In this document: positions 1-6,727 of the stretch, one piece after another
Layout of the letters: every line of letters begins with the position of its first letter
Numbering within the stretch: the stretch's first letter is position 1
Source: Paracoccaceae bacterium
GTDB lineage: Bacteria > Pseudomonadota > Alphaproteobacteria > Rhodobacterales > Rhodobacteraceae
NCBI GenBank assembly: GCA_023254015.1
Contig: JALQYS010000297.1
Span: forward strand, 1-11,323
Length of the DNA stretch: 11,323 nucleotides
Direction of reading: 5' to 3'
Notes under the pieces: generated by a model
The model's database searches: none
Told to the model about the DNA's origin: nothing
The model's input: the letters and a program-made list of their open reading frames with translations, nothing else
Position numbers and translations under genes: made by a program

Positions 1-375
1 GTTCATCTCTTCCATCGGCACGACTTGCGCCATACCGCCGCCAGCAGCGCCGCCCTTCATCCCGAAGTTCGGGCCAAGCGAGGCTTCGCGGATGCAGATC
101 ACGGCCTTCTTGCCGATGCGGTTCAGGCCGTCGCCCAGACCCACGGTGGTGGTGGTCTTGCCTTCGCCCGCCGGGGTCGGGTTGATCGCGGTCACGAGGA
201 TCAGCTTGCCATCGGGTTTGCCGGCCAGCGACTTGATGAACTCTTGGCTCACCTTGGCCTTGTCGTGACCATAGGGCAGCAGGCTTTCCGACGGGATGCC
301 AAGCTTGGCCCCGATCTCCATGATGTTCTTCTTCTTCGCTTCGCGCGCAATCTCGATGTCGGTCTTGAAGGCCAT
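1..375 (-). CDS. fhs: Formate--tetrahydrofolate ligase, N-terminal part (cut by window edge)
   Basis: Formate--tetrahydrofolate ligase makes 10-formyltetrahydrofolate from formate, tetrahydrofolate and ATP in cytosolic one-carbon metabolism. Only the first 125 codons are present; the family is usually about 555 residues, so most of the gene lies beyond position 1. Visible signatures are the nucleotide-binding loop TPAGEGKTTTTVGL (residues 67-80) and the conserved stretch REASLGPNFGMKGGAAGGG (residues 96-114), followed by AQVVPMEEMN, which runs off the edge. The ATG at 375-373 is supported by a GGGAGA ribosome binding site (381-386) five bases upstream. The gene is transcribed away from the RTX gene, and the two share the intergenic region 376-716. 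The reading frame is intact as far as it goes. The family assignment is very secure; nothing can be said about the C-terminal two-thirds. Confidence 0.95.
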   Translation of the reverse strand, partial: MAFKTDIEIAREAKKKNIMEIGAKLGIPSESLLPYGHDKAKVSQEFIKSLAGKPDGKLILVTAINPTPAGEGKTTTTVGLGDGLNRIGKKAVICIREASLGPNFGMKGGAAGGGMAQVVPMEEMN

Positions 376-492
376 TTCTATCTCCCTGGGGGGCGAACTA
401 TCCCATTTACGACGTGATACCCGTCCGGAACCGTGCGGGTTGGTGTTTTTCCGACCTGTCCCACGCGATTTTCGCCAGACCGGGTTTCCGAT

Positions 493-525
493 GCGAAATT
501 CGCGGAACTTATCTGTGGAATTCGC
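493..525. repeat. Inverted repeat in the fhs/RTX intergenic region
   Basis: The arms are GCGAAATTC (493-501) and GAATTCGC (518-525). They are reverse complements apart from one extra A in the left arm, and 16 bases separate them. The site lies about 118-150 bases upstream of the fhs start. It could be an operator for a dimeric regulator or simply chance; no regulator gene lies nearby to support either reading. Confidence 0.3.
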
Positions 526-624
526 AATGGACACACATCTGCGCCGGATTTCTTGCCGAAGGTGGAGTTGAACAGACAAGGCGACCGGCCCCGATGCCAG
601 AAATACCGGGATTTGGCGACATAT

Positions 625-637
625 ACCCAATTTTGGT
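625..637. repeat. Short near-palindrome upstream of the RTX gene
   Basis: ACCCAATTTTGGT is a 13-base near-palindrome in which five of six base pairs match around a central T. It lies 80 bases before the RTX start codon, where an operator could sit. The evidence is symmetry and position only. Confidence 0.2.
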
Positions 638-705
638 GATTCGGCTGCCGCGCCCTCATGCTATGCTCGGGCCGAAGTAAATGGTGCCCAGCCAACCGGG
701 AATGC

Positions 706-712
706 AGGAGAG
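706..712 (+). promoter_or_regulatory. Ribosome binding site deciding the RTX gene start
   Basis: AGGAGAG lies four bases before the ATG at 717. It favours that ATG over an in-frame ATG at 681, which has no comparable site upstream and would add twelve residues (MVPSQPGMQERR) that do not look like part of the protein. Confidence 0.75.
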
Positions 713-716
713 ACGA

Positions 717-2132
717 ATGGCAGACGACATCTATATCGTGGATCAGTTGGCGACAGGCATCGAAACCGTGACCATCACCGACGATGGCAGTGGGTTGGAC
801 TGGATCATTTTTCAAGGCAGCTATGCGGTAGCCACCGACATCAACCTGAACTGGACCTATACGGGTGCGGCCTCGGACGGCACGGCCACCAGCGGAGAAG
901 GGTTTTACTTCTACCCCTCCAACACGGGCCATCGTCTGATCGTAAACGGGTTGATCGAGAACGCCCGCGGCAGCAACGGCGCGGATTTCATTCAGGGCAA
1001 CAGCGCCGCGAACATCCTTTACGGTGACAACGCTGCAACCGGAGCCGGCCTGTCCGACACCCTGTCGGGCGGCTACGGAAATGACACACTTTATGGCGGC
1101 TCGGGCGGGGACACCGTGGGCGGCGGTCAGGGCGCTGACCTGCTATATGGTGATGCGGGCGCCGATACCATGTCGGGTGGCGAAGGTGCGGATACGCTGA
1201 TCGGCGGCGAAGGCGCCGATTCCATCTCGGGCGGGGCGGACGGCAGCGATTGGGTGTCTTATCTGACATCGGCCGCACGTGTTGATGTCCGCTTGATTGC
1301 GGGCGCCACGAGCACCAGTTTCGGCGGCGATGCCGAGGGCGACCGGATCAATGGGGTCAACCATGTGATCGGCAGCAATTTCAACGACAAGATCACGGAT
1401 CGGCCAGAAAGCAATGCCTATAACGCCAACCGCTTCGACGGGATGGATGGGGCCGATTCCCTGACCATGGGCGGTGGCAACGACACGGCCTACGGCGGCA
1501 ACGGCTCTGACAGCATCTTCGGACAGACGGGCGATGACCTGCTGTATGGAGGTGAGGGCCGAGACAAACTTTTCGGCGGAGAAGGTCGTGATGTCATCTA
1601 CGGCAACGGCGACCACAATTACATCGACGGCGGGGCGGGGGCCGATACGGTGCGCGGCGGCGACTTGCGCGACGTGCTTTACGGCGGGTCAGACGGCGAT
1701 TTGATTTATGGCAACGGCGGCGGTGACTCGTTCTTCGGCGGCGGTGGCAATGATGACCTGCGGGGCGGGGCGGGCGATGACATGTTGAACAGTGGCGCGG
1801 GGCGCGACCAGTTGTTCGGTGGTGCGGGGGCAGATGACTTCCGCTTTATTTCCCGAACAGACAGCGGGGCTTCGATCGAAACGCGCGACATGATCATGGA
1901 CTTCAGCCATGCGCAGGGGGACAAGATCCATCTTGGGCAACTGACGCTTGGGGTCGGTGACCTGATCTATCGCGGCACGGCCGACTTTACCGGCACGGCG
2001 GGTGAAGTGCGACTGTCGATCGGCAGCCAGCATACGCTGGTGCTTGCTGATCTGGATGGTGACCGGACAGCTGACTTTTCGATTCAGGTGCGCGGGATCA
2101 CCGATCTGGTGCGCGGCGACTTCATTCTTTAG
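717..2132 (+). CDS. RTX calcium-binding protein, predicted type I secretion substrate
   Basis: This is a 471-residue protein rich in Gly and Asp. Residues 1-85 form an N-terminal part I do not recognise. Residues 86-178 hold about seven GGxGxDxLx-type nonapeptides. Residues 179-228 (starting WVSYLTSAARVDVRL) are a linker of the kind often found between RTX blocks. Residues 240-373 hold about fourteen more repeats. Residues 374-471 resemble the serralysin (M10) C-terminal domain: ADDFRF, then DMIMDFSHAQGDKIHL, then ADLDGDRTADFSIQVRG. RTX repeats fold into a parallel beta-roll on binding Ca2+ outside the cell. The protein ends in DFIL, an Asp followed by three hydrophobic residues, as in type I secretion signals of serralysins. 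No Sec signal peptide and no HExxH protease motif are present. No ABC exporter genes lie beside it, so export would need one encoded elsewhere. Its role (surface protein, adhesin, matrix component) cannot be told from sequence. It converges on the MOSC gene with overlapping stop codons. Confidence 0.9.
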   Translation: MADDIYIVDQLATGIETVTITDDGSGLDWIIFQGSYAVATDINLNWTYTGAASDGTATSGEGFYFYPSNTGHRLIVNGLIENARGSNGADFIQGNSAANILYGDNAATGAGLSDTLSGGYGNDTLYGGSGGDTVGGGQGADLLYGDAGADTMSGGEGADTLIGGEGADSISGGADGSDWVSYLTSAARVDVRLIAGATSTSFGGDAEGDRINGVNHVIGSNFNDKITDRPESNAYNANRFDGMDGADSLTMGGGNDTAYGGNGSDSIFGQTGDDLLYGGEGRDKLFGGEGRDVIYGNGDHNYIDGGAGADTVRGGDLRDVLYGGSDGDLIYGNGGGDSFFGGGGNDDLRGGAGDDMLNSGAGRDQLFGGAGADDFRFISRTDSGASIETRDMIMDFSHAQGDKIHLGQLTLGVGDLIYRGTADFTGTAGEVRLSIGSQHTLVLADLDGDRTADFSIQVRGITDLVRGDFIL

Positions 2133-2728
2133 CCCCGCCGCGCATCCTCCAGATGCGCCCAGACCCGCTGGTCAGGCACATGCAGCCGGATCGTCTCGCC
2201 CAGGGTGAAGGTGCCTTCCCGTTCGACCCAGGCGGTGATGCCCCGGCGTCCCTGGGCGGCGGGCTTGAACTTTTTGCCCAGGCCAGGATGCCGCGCCTCG
2301 ATGGGCTTGGCCGGCAAGGTGCAGGGGCGGTTGTTCATATCGACCACCAGCGTCGCTCCGCTTGCCGCCTGTAAACGAGACGAGGGCGGCAGGTGGCTGA
2401 AATCAGGGATCCCTTCGATGACCATGGTTGCGCCGACCAGCGCCGGGTCAAGGGCGGGCAGCCCCATGTCTGCGGCGATCAGCGCCAGTTCCTCGGCGGA
2501 CAGGACCGAGAATTGCCGGGTGTTCCGAATCTCGGTGTTGCGCGGATATTGCCCCAGCACGCGGCTGCACGAAGGCCGGGTCAGCCCGCCATGGGCCTCG
2601 CCCTCGGGTCCGGCGAAACTGGCGCGCAGGCTTTGCAGGCTGGCACTTTCCAGCGCGGCCTTGCGGTTGGCCACATGGCCCAGCCAGACGATCCGGCCGA
2701 CAAAGGCAGTGGGCTTCAACGCGCTCAT
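2129..2728 (-). CDS. MOSC domain-containing protein
   Basis: This 199-residue protein is predicted to carry a MOSC domain, the fold named after the molybdenum cofactor sulfurase C-terminus, whose members bind or transfer sulfur or metal-sulfur groups. Supporting features are MNNRPC (residues 131-136), which holds the single conserved-looking Cys136 of the sulfur-carrying type, and the closing GRRGITAWVEREGTF-TLGETIRLHVP segment (about 160-185), typical of the domain's last strands. HGGLTRPSC (46-54) near the start adds a second Cys54. The ATG at 2728 overlaps the tam stop codon (ATGA) and has GGAG five bases upstream, inside the end of tam, so translation is probably coupled. The TAA stop (2131-2129) overlaps the TAG of the convergent RTX gene. 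Substrate and partner are unknown, and no molybdoenzyme or cofactor gene is in view. Confidence 0.85.
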   Translation of the reverse strand: MSALKPTAFVGRIVWLGHVANRKAALESASLQSLRASFAGPEGEAHGGLTRPSCSRVLGQYPRNTEIRNTRQFSVLSAEELALIAADMGLPALDPALVGATMVIEGIPDFSHLPPSSRLQAASGATLVVDMNNRPCTLPAKPIEARHPGLGKKFKPAAQGRRGITAWVEREGTFTLGETIRLHVPDQRVWAHLEDARRG

Positions 2729-3501
2729 GGCATCTCCAGGACAAAAAGGCAGCGGCGGAAGGGAAACAGCGCCCCGCCCTGCGCGTCAAGCGGATAGGCT
2801 GCGCCCAGCGCCGTGTCATAGGCGGCGGTGAACTGGGCCGCTTCGGCTTCGGTCAGCTTGTCAAGAAACGGGCGCATCGCGGTGGCCCCGGTAAAGGCCC
2901 GAACCGGATGGCCTTCGGACACCGGCCCCAAAGCCTGCACATAGTCGGTTTCCCACCCCGTCACCCGCCCCAGGGGCGCCAGCATCTGATGGTACTGTAC
3001 CGCCGGAAAGACCGGCGGCTGGTAATGGGCAAAGTCAAAACGGTCGGTGAACATGGCCGCCGCGATATCGCGCAAGAACCGATGCGACGGAGCCAGGAAC
3101 TGTCGCGGCATCTGCACCGCCAGAACGCCCCCCGGCGCCAGAAAGCCGGCAAGACGCGGCATCAGGTGGTCGTGGTCGGGCAGCCAGTGCAGCGCCGCGT
3201 TGGAAAAGATCAGCGCAGGCGGGCTACCGGGCACCCAGGACGCAATGTCGGCCTGATGTTTGGCGTCATAGCCCAAGGCCTGTTCCAGCATCGCAGGCGA
3301 GTTGTCGACGCCGACAATCCGGCGGTCAGCAAAGCGCGCGGTCAAGGCCCCGGCCGCCGCGCCGTCGCCGCAGCCAAGATCGATCACATCGCCCGGCGGC
3401 AGATCGCCCACCTGCGCCAGCAAATCCAGCGCAGGGCGCAAACGCAAACCCCGGAACCTTGCATAGGCCCCGGGGTTCCAGTCTTTTTGCGTTGGCCTCA
3501 A
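2725..3501 (-). CDS. tam: Trans-aconitate 2-methyltransferase (predicted)
   Basis: A 258-residue class I SAM-dependent methyltransferase that closely resembles E. coli Tam, which methylates trans-aconitate, an inhibitory by-product of the citric acid cycle, in the cytosol. Visible signatures: KDWNP near the N-terminus (6-10), SAM motif I DLGCGDG (41-47), the acidic residue of motif II in VGVDNSPAM (63-71), NAALHWLPDH (101-110) and GVLAVQMP (125-132). All match the Tam pattern, including the C-terminal LTEAE region. The start is a TTG at 3501-3499 that overlaps the ftsH stop as TTGA, with GGAG (3510-3513) eight bases upstream. There is no ATG or GTG near the conserved N-terminus, so TTG is the likely start. 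It overlaps the MOSC gene by four bases at its end. The methyltransferase family is certain; the substrate is inferred from similarity and could be another small acid. Confidence 0.88.
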   Translation of the reverse strand: MRPTQKDWNPGAYARFRGLRLRPALDLLAQVGDLPPGDVIDLGCGDGAAAGALTARFADRRIVGVDNSPAMLEQALGYDAKHQADIASWVPGSPPALIFSNAALHWLPDHDHLMPRLAGFLAPGGVLAVQMPRQFLAPSHRFLRDIAAAMFTDRFDFAHYQPPVFPAVQYHQMLAPLGRVTGWETDYVQALGPVSEGHPVRAFTGATAMRPFLDKLTEAEAAQFTAAYDTALGAAYPLDAQGGALFPFRRCLFVLEMP

Positions 3502-5411
3502 CCCAGCGGCTCCGGCGAGGGGTCGGGCGCGGCCTTGGGTTTGCGGGCGCGGGTCTTGGGGATCGACACCACCCCATCGCCCGGGTTTGGCGGGGGCGGC
3601 GGCTCGTCGGCATCCGGCGTCGGCTTGTCCCCGGCAATGACGCGCCTGATCTCGTCGCCGGTCAGGGTTTCGTATTCCAAAAGCCCCTTTGCCAGACGTT
3701 CAAACTGCTCATTCTGTTCCGACAGGATGCGATGGGCGGTCTGATAGCCCTCATCGATCAGGCGCTTCACCTCGCCCTCGATCAGTTGCTTGGTTTCGGC
3801 CGACACGGACAGACCGGCGGTCTTGCCCTGATAGCCTTCATGCGCTTCGGCATAGTCGATATTGCCGACCGCCTCGGACATGCCCCAGCGCAGCACCATG
3901 GCGCGGGCCAGCGCGCTGGCCTGCTGGATGTCACCCGACGGACCATTCGACACGGCCTCTTCGCCCCATTTGATGATCTCGGCCGCCTTGCCCGCCATGG
4001 TCATGGCGATCTTCTGCTTGCACTCGTCCTTGTGCCAGTTCAGCCGGTCAATCTCGGGCAGCGAGACCACCATGCCCAGCGCGCCGCCTCGCGGGATGAT
4101 GGTCGCCTTGTAGACCGGATCGCATTTCGGCAGCGCAAGGCCGACGATGGCATGCCCGGCCTCGTGATAGGCGGTGTGTTCCTTCTGTTCTTGCGTCAGG
4201 ACCAGCGAGCGGCGTTCTGCCCCCATCATCACCTTGTCCTTGGCGGCCTCGAAATCGGCCATGGCGACAAAGCGGCGGCCAAGGCGGGCGGCGATCAGCG
4301 CGGCCTCGTTCACCAGATTGGCCAGATCGGCGCCCGAAAATCCGGGCGTGCCGCGGGCAATCACGCGCAGATCAACGTCCGGCCCCGAGGGCACCTTGCG
4401 GGCATGCACCGAAAGGATCTTTTCGCGGCCCTTGATGTCGGGGTTGGGCACATGGATCTGGCGGTCAAACCGGCCGGGGCGCAGCAACGCCGGGTCCAGC
4501 ACATCCTTCCGGTTGGTGGCGGCCACGATGATCACGCCATCATTGGCCTCGAAACCATCCATTTCGACCAGAAGCTGGTTCAGCGTCTGTTCGCGTTCGT
4601 CATTGCCGCCGCCCATGCCGACACCCCGGGCACGACCCACGGCATCGATCTCGTCGATAAAAACGATACAGGGCGCATTTTTCTTGGCCTGTTCGAACAT
4701 GTCACGGACGCGGCTTGCGCCCACGCCAACGAACATTTCCACAAAGTCCGAGCCAGAGATGGTAAAGAACGGCACCCCGGCCTCACCCGCGATGGCGCGG
4801 GCAAGCAGCGTCTTACCGGTGCCGGGCGGGCCGACCAAAAGCGCGCCTTTAGGAATCTTGCCGCCAAGCCGGCTGAATTTCTGCGGGTTGCGCAGGAATT
4901 CGACGATCTCTTCCAGCTCTTCCTTGGCCTCGTCAATCCCGGCGACGTCATCGAACGTCACGCGGCCATGCTTTTCGGTAAGCAGCTTGGCACGCGACTT
5001 GCCAAAGCCCATCGCGCCGCCACGCCCGCCGCCCTGCATGCGGTTCATGAAGAAGATCCAGATGCCGATCAGCACGATGAACGGGAGCCACAGGGATAGA
5101 AGGCTCATGAACCCACTGGATTCCTGCGGCTCGGCCCGAACCTCGACGCCCTTGTCGATCAGCCTTTCGGTCAACCGGGGATCTTCGGGCGCCACCGTGG
5201 CAAAGCGGTTTCCGGCCGTATCAGTGGCAACCACACGCTCACCATCGATGGTAACGGCGGCCACCTCGCCCTTGTCGACGCGCTGAACGAATTCGGAATA
5301 GGACACAGACCGCGAGGCAGTGGTGCTCTGGCCGCCGCCAAACGCATTGAAGAGCGCCAGAATCAGAAGAAAAAGGACGACCCAGAAGGCGATATTTCGT
5401 GCATTACCCAC
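3498..5411 (-). CDS. ftsH: ATP-dependent zinc metalloprotease FtsH
   Basis: FtsH is the hexameric inner-membrane AAA+ protease that removes misassembled membrane proteins and some short-lived regulators. From the GTG start it is 637 residues, a normal length. In order: TM helix 1 (about 7-23), a small periplasmic domain, TM helix 2 (about 105-122), Walker A GPPGTGKT (194-201), pore loop MFVGVG (226-231), Walker B FIDEID (251-256), the second region of homology with arginine fingers (about 299-318), the zinc site HEAGH (416-420) and the third zinc ligand Asp494 in PSGD. The tail is Pro-rich and poorly conserved. I chose GTG at 5411-5409 because MGNARNIAFWVVLFLL is where the family usually begins and GGAG (5419-5422) lies seven bases upstream. 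A second possible start, ATG at 5459, would add sixteen residues. The gene is preceded by a candidate promoter and followed by the overlapping tam gene. Confidence 0.96.
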   Translation of the reverse strand: MGNARNIAFWVVLFLLILALFNAFGGGQSTTASRSVSYSEFVQRVDKGEVAAVTIDGERVVATDTAGNRFATVAPEDPRLTERLIDKGVEVRAEPQESSGFMSLLSLWLPFIVLIGIWIFFMNRMQGGGRGGAMGFGKSRAKLLTEKHGRVTFDDVAGIDEAKEELEEIVEFLRNPQKFSRLGGKIPKGALLVGPPGTGKTLLARAIAGEAGVPFFTISGSDFVEMFVGVGASRVRDMFEQAKKNAPCIVFIDEIDAVGRARGVGMGGGNDEREQTLNQLLVEMDGFEANDGVIIVAATNRKDVLDPALLRPGRFDRQIHVPNPDIKGREKILSVHARKVPSGPDVDLRVIARGTPGFSGADLANLVNEAALIAARLGRRFVAMADFEAAKDKVMMGAERRSLVLTQEQKEHTAYHEAGHAIVGLALPKCDPVYKATIIPRGGALGMVVSLPEIDRLNWHKDECKQKIAMTMAGKAAEIIKWGEEAVSNGPSGDIQQASALARAMVLRWGMSEAVGNIDYAEAHEGYQGKTAGLSVSAETKQLIEGEVKRLIDEGYQTAHRILSEQNEQFERLAKGLLEYETLTGDEIRRVIAGDKPTPDADEPPPPPNPGDGVVSIPKTRARKPKAAPDPSPEPLG

Positions 5412-5473
5412 GAAGAAACTCCGGTTTAGGGGCCGAGGCCCCTGCAACGGGGGCATCATCGGCAGACTTCCTT

Positions 5474-5501
5474 AAGATAGAGATAAGTCCGACAGGTTCA
5501 A
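5474..5501 (-). promoter_or_regulatory. Candidate sigma-70 promoter for ftsH
   Basis: Read on the minus strand, TTGAAC (5501-5496) and TATCTT (5479-5474) are separated by 16 bases, with four of six matches to consensus in each box. The -35 box overlaps the tilS stop codon. Transcription would begin near 5467, just upstream of ftsH. The AAGGA that could serve the upstream ATG at 5459 would then lie at or before the transcript start, which favours the GTG start at 5411. Evidence is sequence match only. Confidence 0.4.
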
Positions 5502-6727
5502 TGCGATAAGATGAAATCGACGAAGGGCTGCGACAGGCTGGCGGCATACCCCTGCACGAGGCCGGCCAAAGGGGCCGAGACCAGCCGCTCGCCCTGCCAG
5601 ACGGCGGGCGAAACGAGCAAGGGATCGCGCGGCCCCTGCCCCCGCCAATCGGGGCACAGACGCAGGCCATCGGCCCCCAGCGCCCGAATTTCAAGGCCGG
5701 GCATCGCAGGCCCGGTCACCTGCCAGCGATGATCCCACCGCGCGCCAAAGGGCACCGGCCCCATCACCGCGCGCGGCTCTCGTACAACCAGCAGCGTCTC
5801 TTGGCCCCAGCGAAAGCGTAGCCCCCCCAGCGTGGCGTCGCGCCGCGCCTGCAAGGCGGAAAGAAGGCCCTGCAACTTTGCCTCGCGCGGCGGATGAGTG
5901 GCCCCGCCGATCCAGCCAAGCGCAGCAATCATCAGCCGCCGCCGCACCTCAACCGGCAAGGCCGCAAGAGCCTGCGCAGAAACCTGCAGCCCTCCGGTGA
6001 CGGTGCGGACATGGTCCGTCGCCGCTGCGGCCGTCTGCACTTGCAAGGCCTCGCGTGCGGAGGCCAGATTGCGGCTGGTGCGGGCCAATGCCTGCACGGA
6101 CAGGCCCAGCGGCGCCAGCACGGCAAGCATCTTGCGCACCCGGGCACGGGTGAACCTGTCAGACTGGTTCGAGGGATCCTCGACCCAGCCAACCCCTTGC
6201 GCCACAAGGTAATCGCGCAGGTCCGACCGACCGAGATGCAGGAACGGGCGATGAAAGGTCACGCCCTCCTGCCCGAAGGCCGGGCGCAATCCGCAAAGCC
6301 CGTCCAGACCCGAGGTGCGGGCGAGGTTCATCAGGAAGGTTTCGGCCTGATCGTCGGCGGTATGGCCCAAAAGAACATCGGCCACCCCGTGCCCCTGCGC
6401 CCAGCGTGTCAGAAGGCCAAGGCGGGCGTGGCGGGCCTGATCCATCAGGTTGCCGCCGGGCTGCGGCCCGGTCCAGGTCAGGATGCTGTGGGCAATGCCC
6501 CGCGCCTGACAGAAGGCGGCCACGCCTTCGGCCTCGGCCCGGGCTTCGGGCCGCAAACCGTGGTCGACAGCGGCGGCAAGAACCCGGTCAGGAAAGGCCG
6601 CTGCCGCCGCAAGCAGCAGCGCCATGGAATCCCCCCCTCCCGAGACGGCAACGCCGATCCGGGCGGGCGGATTTTCGCCGAAAATCCGTCGAACGGCCAG
6701 GGCCAGCGCCTCGGCCCCGGAGGTCAC
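5498..6727 (-). CDS. tilS: tRNA(Ile)-lysidine synthase TilS
   Basis: TilS attaches lysine to C34 of the CAU-anticodon tRNA-Ile using ATP, which changes both its amino-acid identity and its codon reading from AUG to AUA; it is normally essential. The protein has 409 residues. It shows the PP-loop SGGGDS (29-34) within IGVAVSGGGDSMALLL, the VDHGLRPEA segment (54-62), GHTADDQAETFLMNLAR (121-137) and WVEDPSN (181-187), all hallmarks of the N-terminal catalytic domain. The C-terminal half (about 210-409) is poorly conserved, as usual for alphaproteobacterial TilS. The start is a GTG (6727-6725) overlapping the cpoB stop as GTGA, with no strong ribosome binding site of its own, so it is probably made by coupled translation. 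Its TGA (5500-5498) is followed by the ftsH control region. The frame is intact and no catalytic residue is visibly missing. Confidence 0.94.
   Translation of the reverse strand: MTSGAEALALAVRRIFGENPPARIGVAVSGGGDSMALLLAAAAAFPDRVLAAAVDHGLRPEARAEAEGVAAFCQARGIAHSILTWTGPQPGGNLMDQARHARLGLLTRWAQGHGVADVLLGHTADDQAETFLMNLARTSGLDGLCGLRPAFGQEGVTFHRPFLHLGRSDLRDYLVAQGVGWVEDPSNQSDRFTRARVRKMLAVLAPLGLSVQALARTSRNLASAREALQVQTAAAATDHVRTVTGGLQVSAQALAALPVEVRRRLMIAALGWIGGATHPPREAKLQGLLSALQARRDATLGGLRFRWGQETLLVVREPRAVMGPVPFGARWDHRWQVTGPAMPGLEIRALGADGLRLCPDWRGQGPRDPLLVSPAVWQGERLVSAPLAGLVQGYAASLSQPFVDFILSH

Larger units (their letters stand above)
376..716. other. Divergent intergenic region between fhs and the RTX gene
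   Basis: These 341 bases lie between two divergently transcribed genes and should hold both promoters. The short reading frames crossing it show no recognisable protein and no good ribosome binding site, so I see no gene here. It is less GC-rich than the coding regions around it. I found no convincing -35/-10 pair for either gene; a TATGCT at 662-667 could serve as a weak -10 for the RTX gene. Two inverted repeats are listed separately (493-525 and 625-637) and could be regulator sites. No terminator-like hairpin with a T-run is evident. Confidence 0.6.

Noticed and set aside
378..932. A 184-codon open frame on the minus strand across the fhs/RTX spacer
   Set aside because: It is antisense to the start of the RTX gene, its translation shows no recognisable protein features, and it has no fitting ribosome binding site.
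974..1840. Tandem DNA repeats or a CRISPR array in the glycine/aspartate-coding region
   Set aside because: The periodicity comes from 27-base codon units for RTX nonapeptides that vary in sequence, with no constant repeats separated by unique spacers.
717..2132. RTX gene as a serralysin-type metalloprotease
   Set aside because: Only the C-terminal domain resembles serralysins; there is no HExxH zinc motif and no room for a catalytic domain before the repeats.
2428..3744. A 438-codon open frame on the plus strand opposite the MOSC gene, tam and the end of ftsH
   Set aside because: It is basic and Arg/Gly/His-rich, runs across three genes of the opposite strand and matches no family; such frames are common opposite GC-rich genes.
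3459..5099. A 546-codon open frame on the plus strand opposite ftsH
   Set aside because: It is the mirror of a well-supported gene carrying all FtsH motifs; its own translation resembles no protein.
5412..5459. ATG start for ftsH sixteen codons upstream
   Set aside because: The extra residues are not typical of the family and the GTG at 5411 fits both the conserved N-terminus and the GGAG spacing. It is kept only as an alternative.
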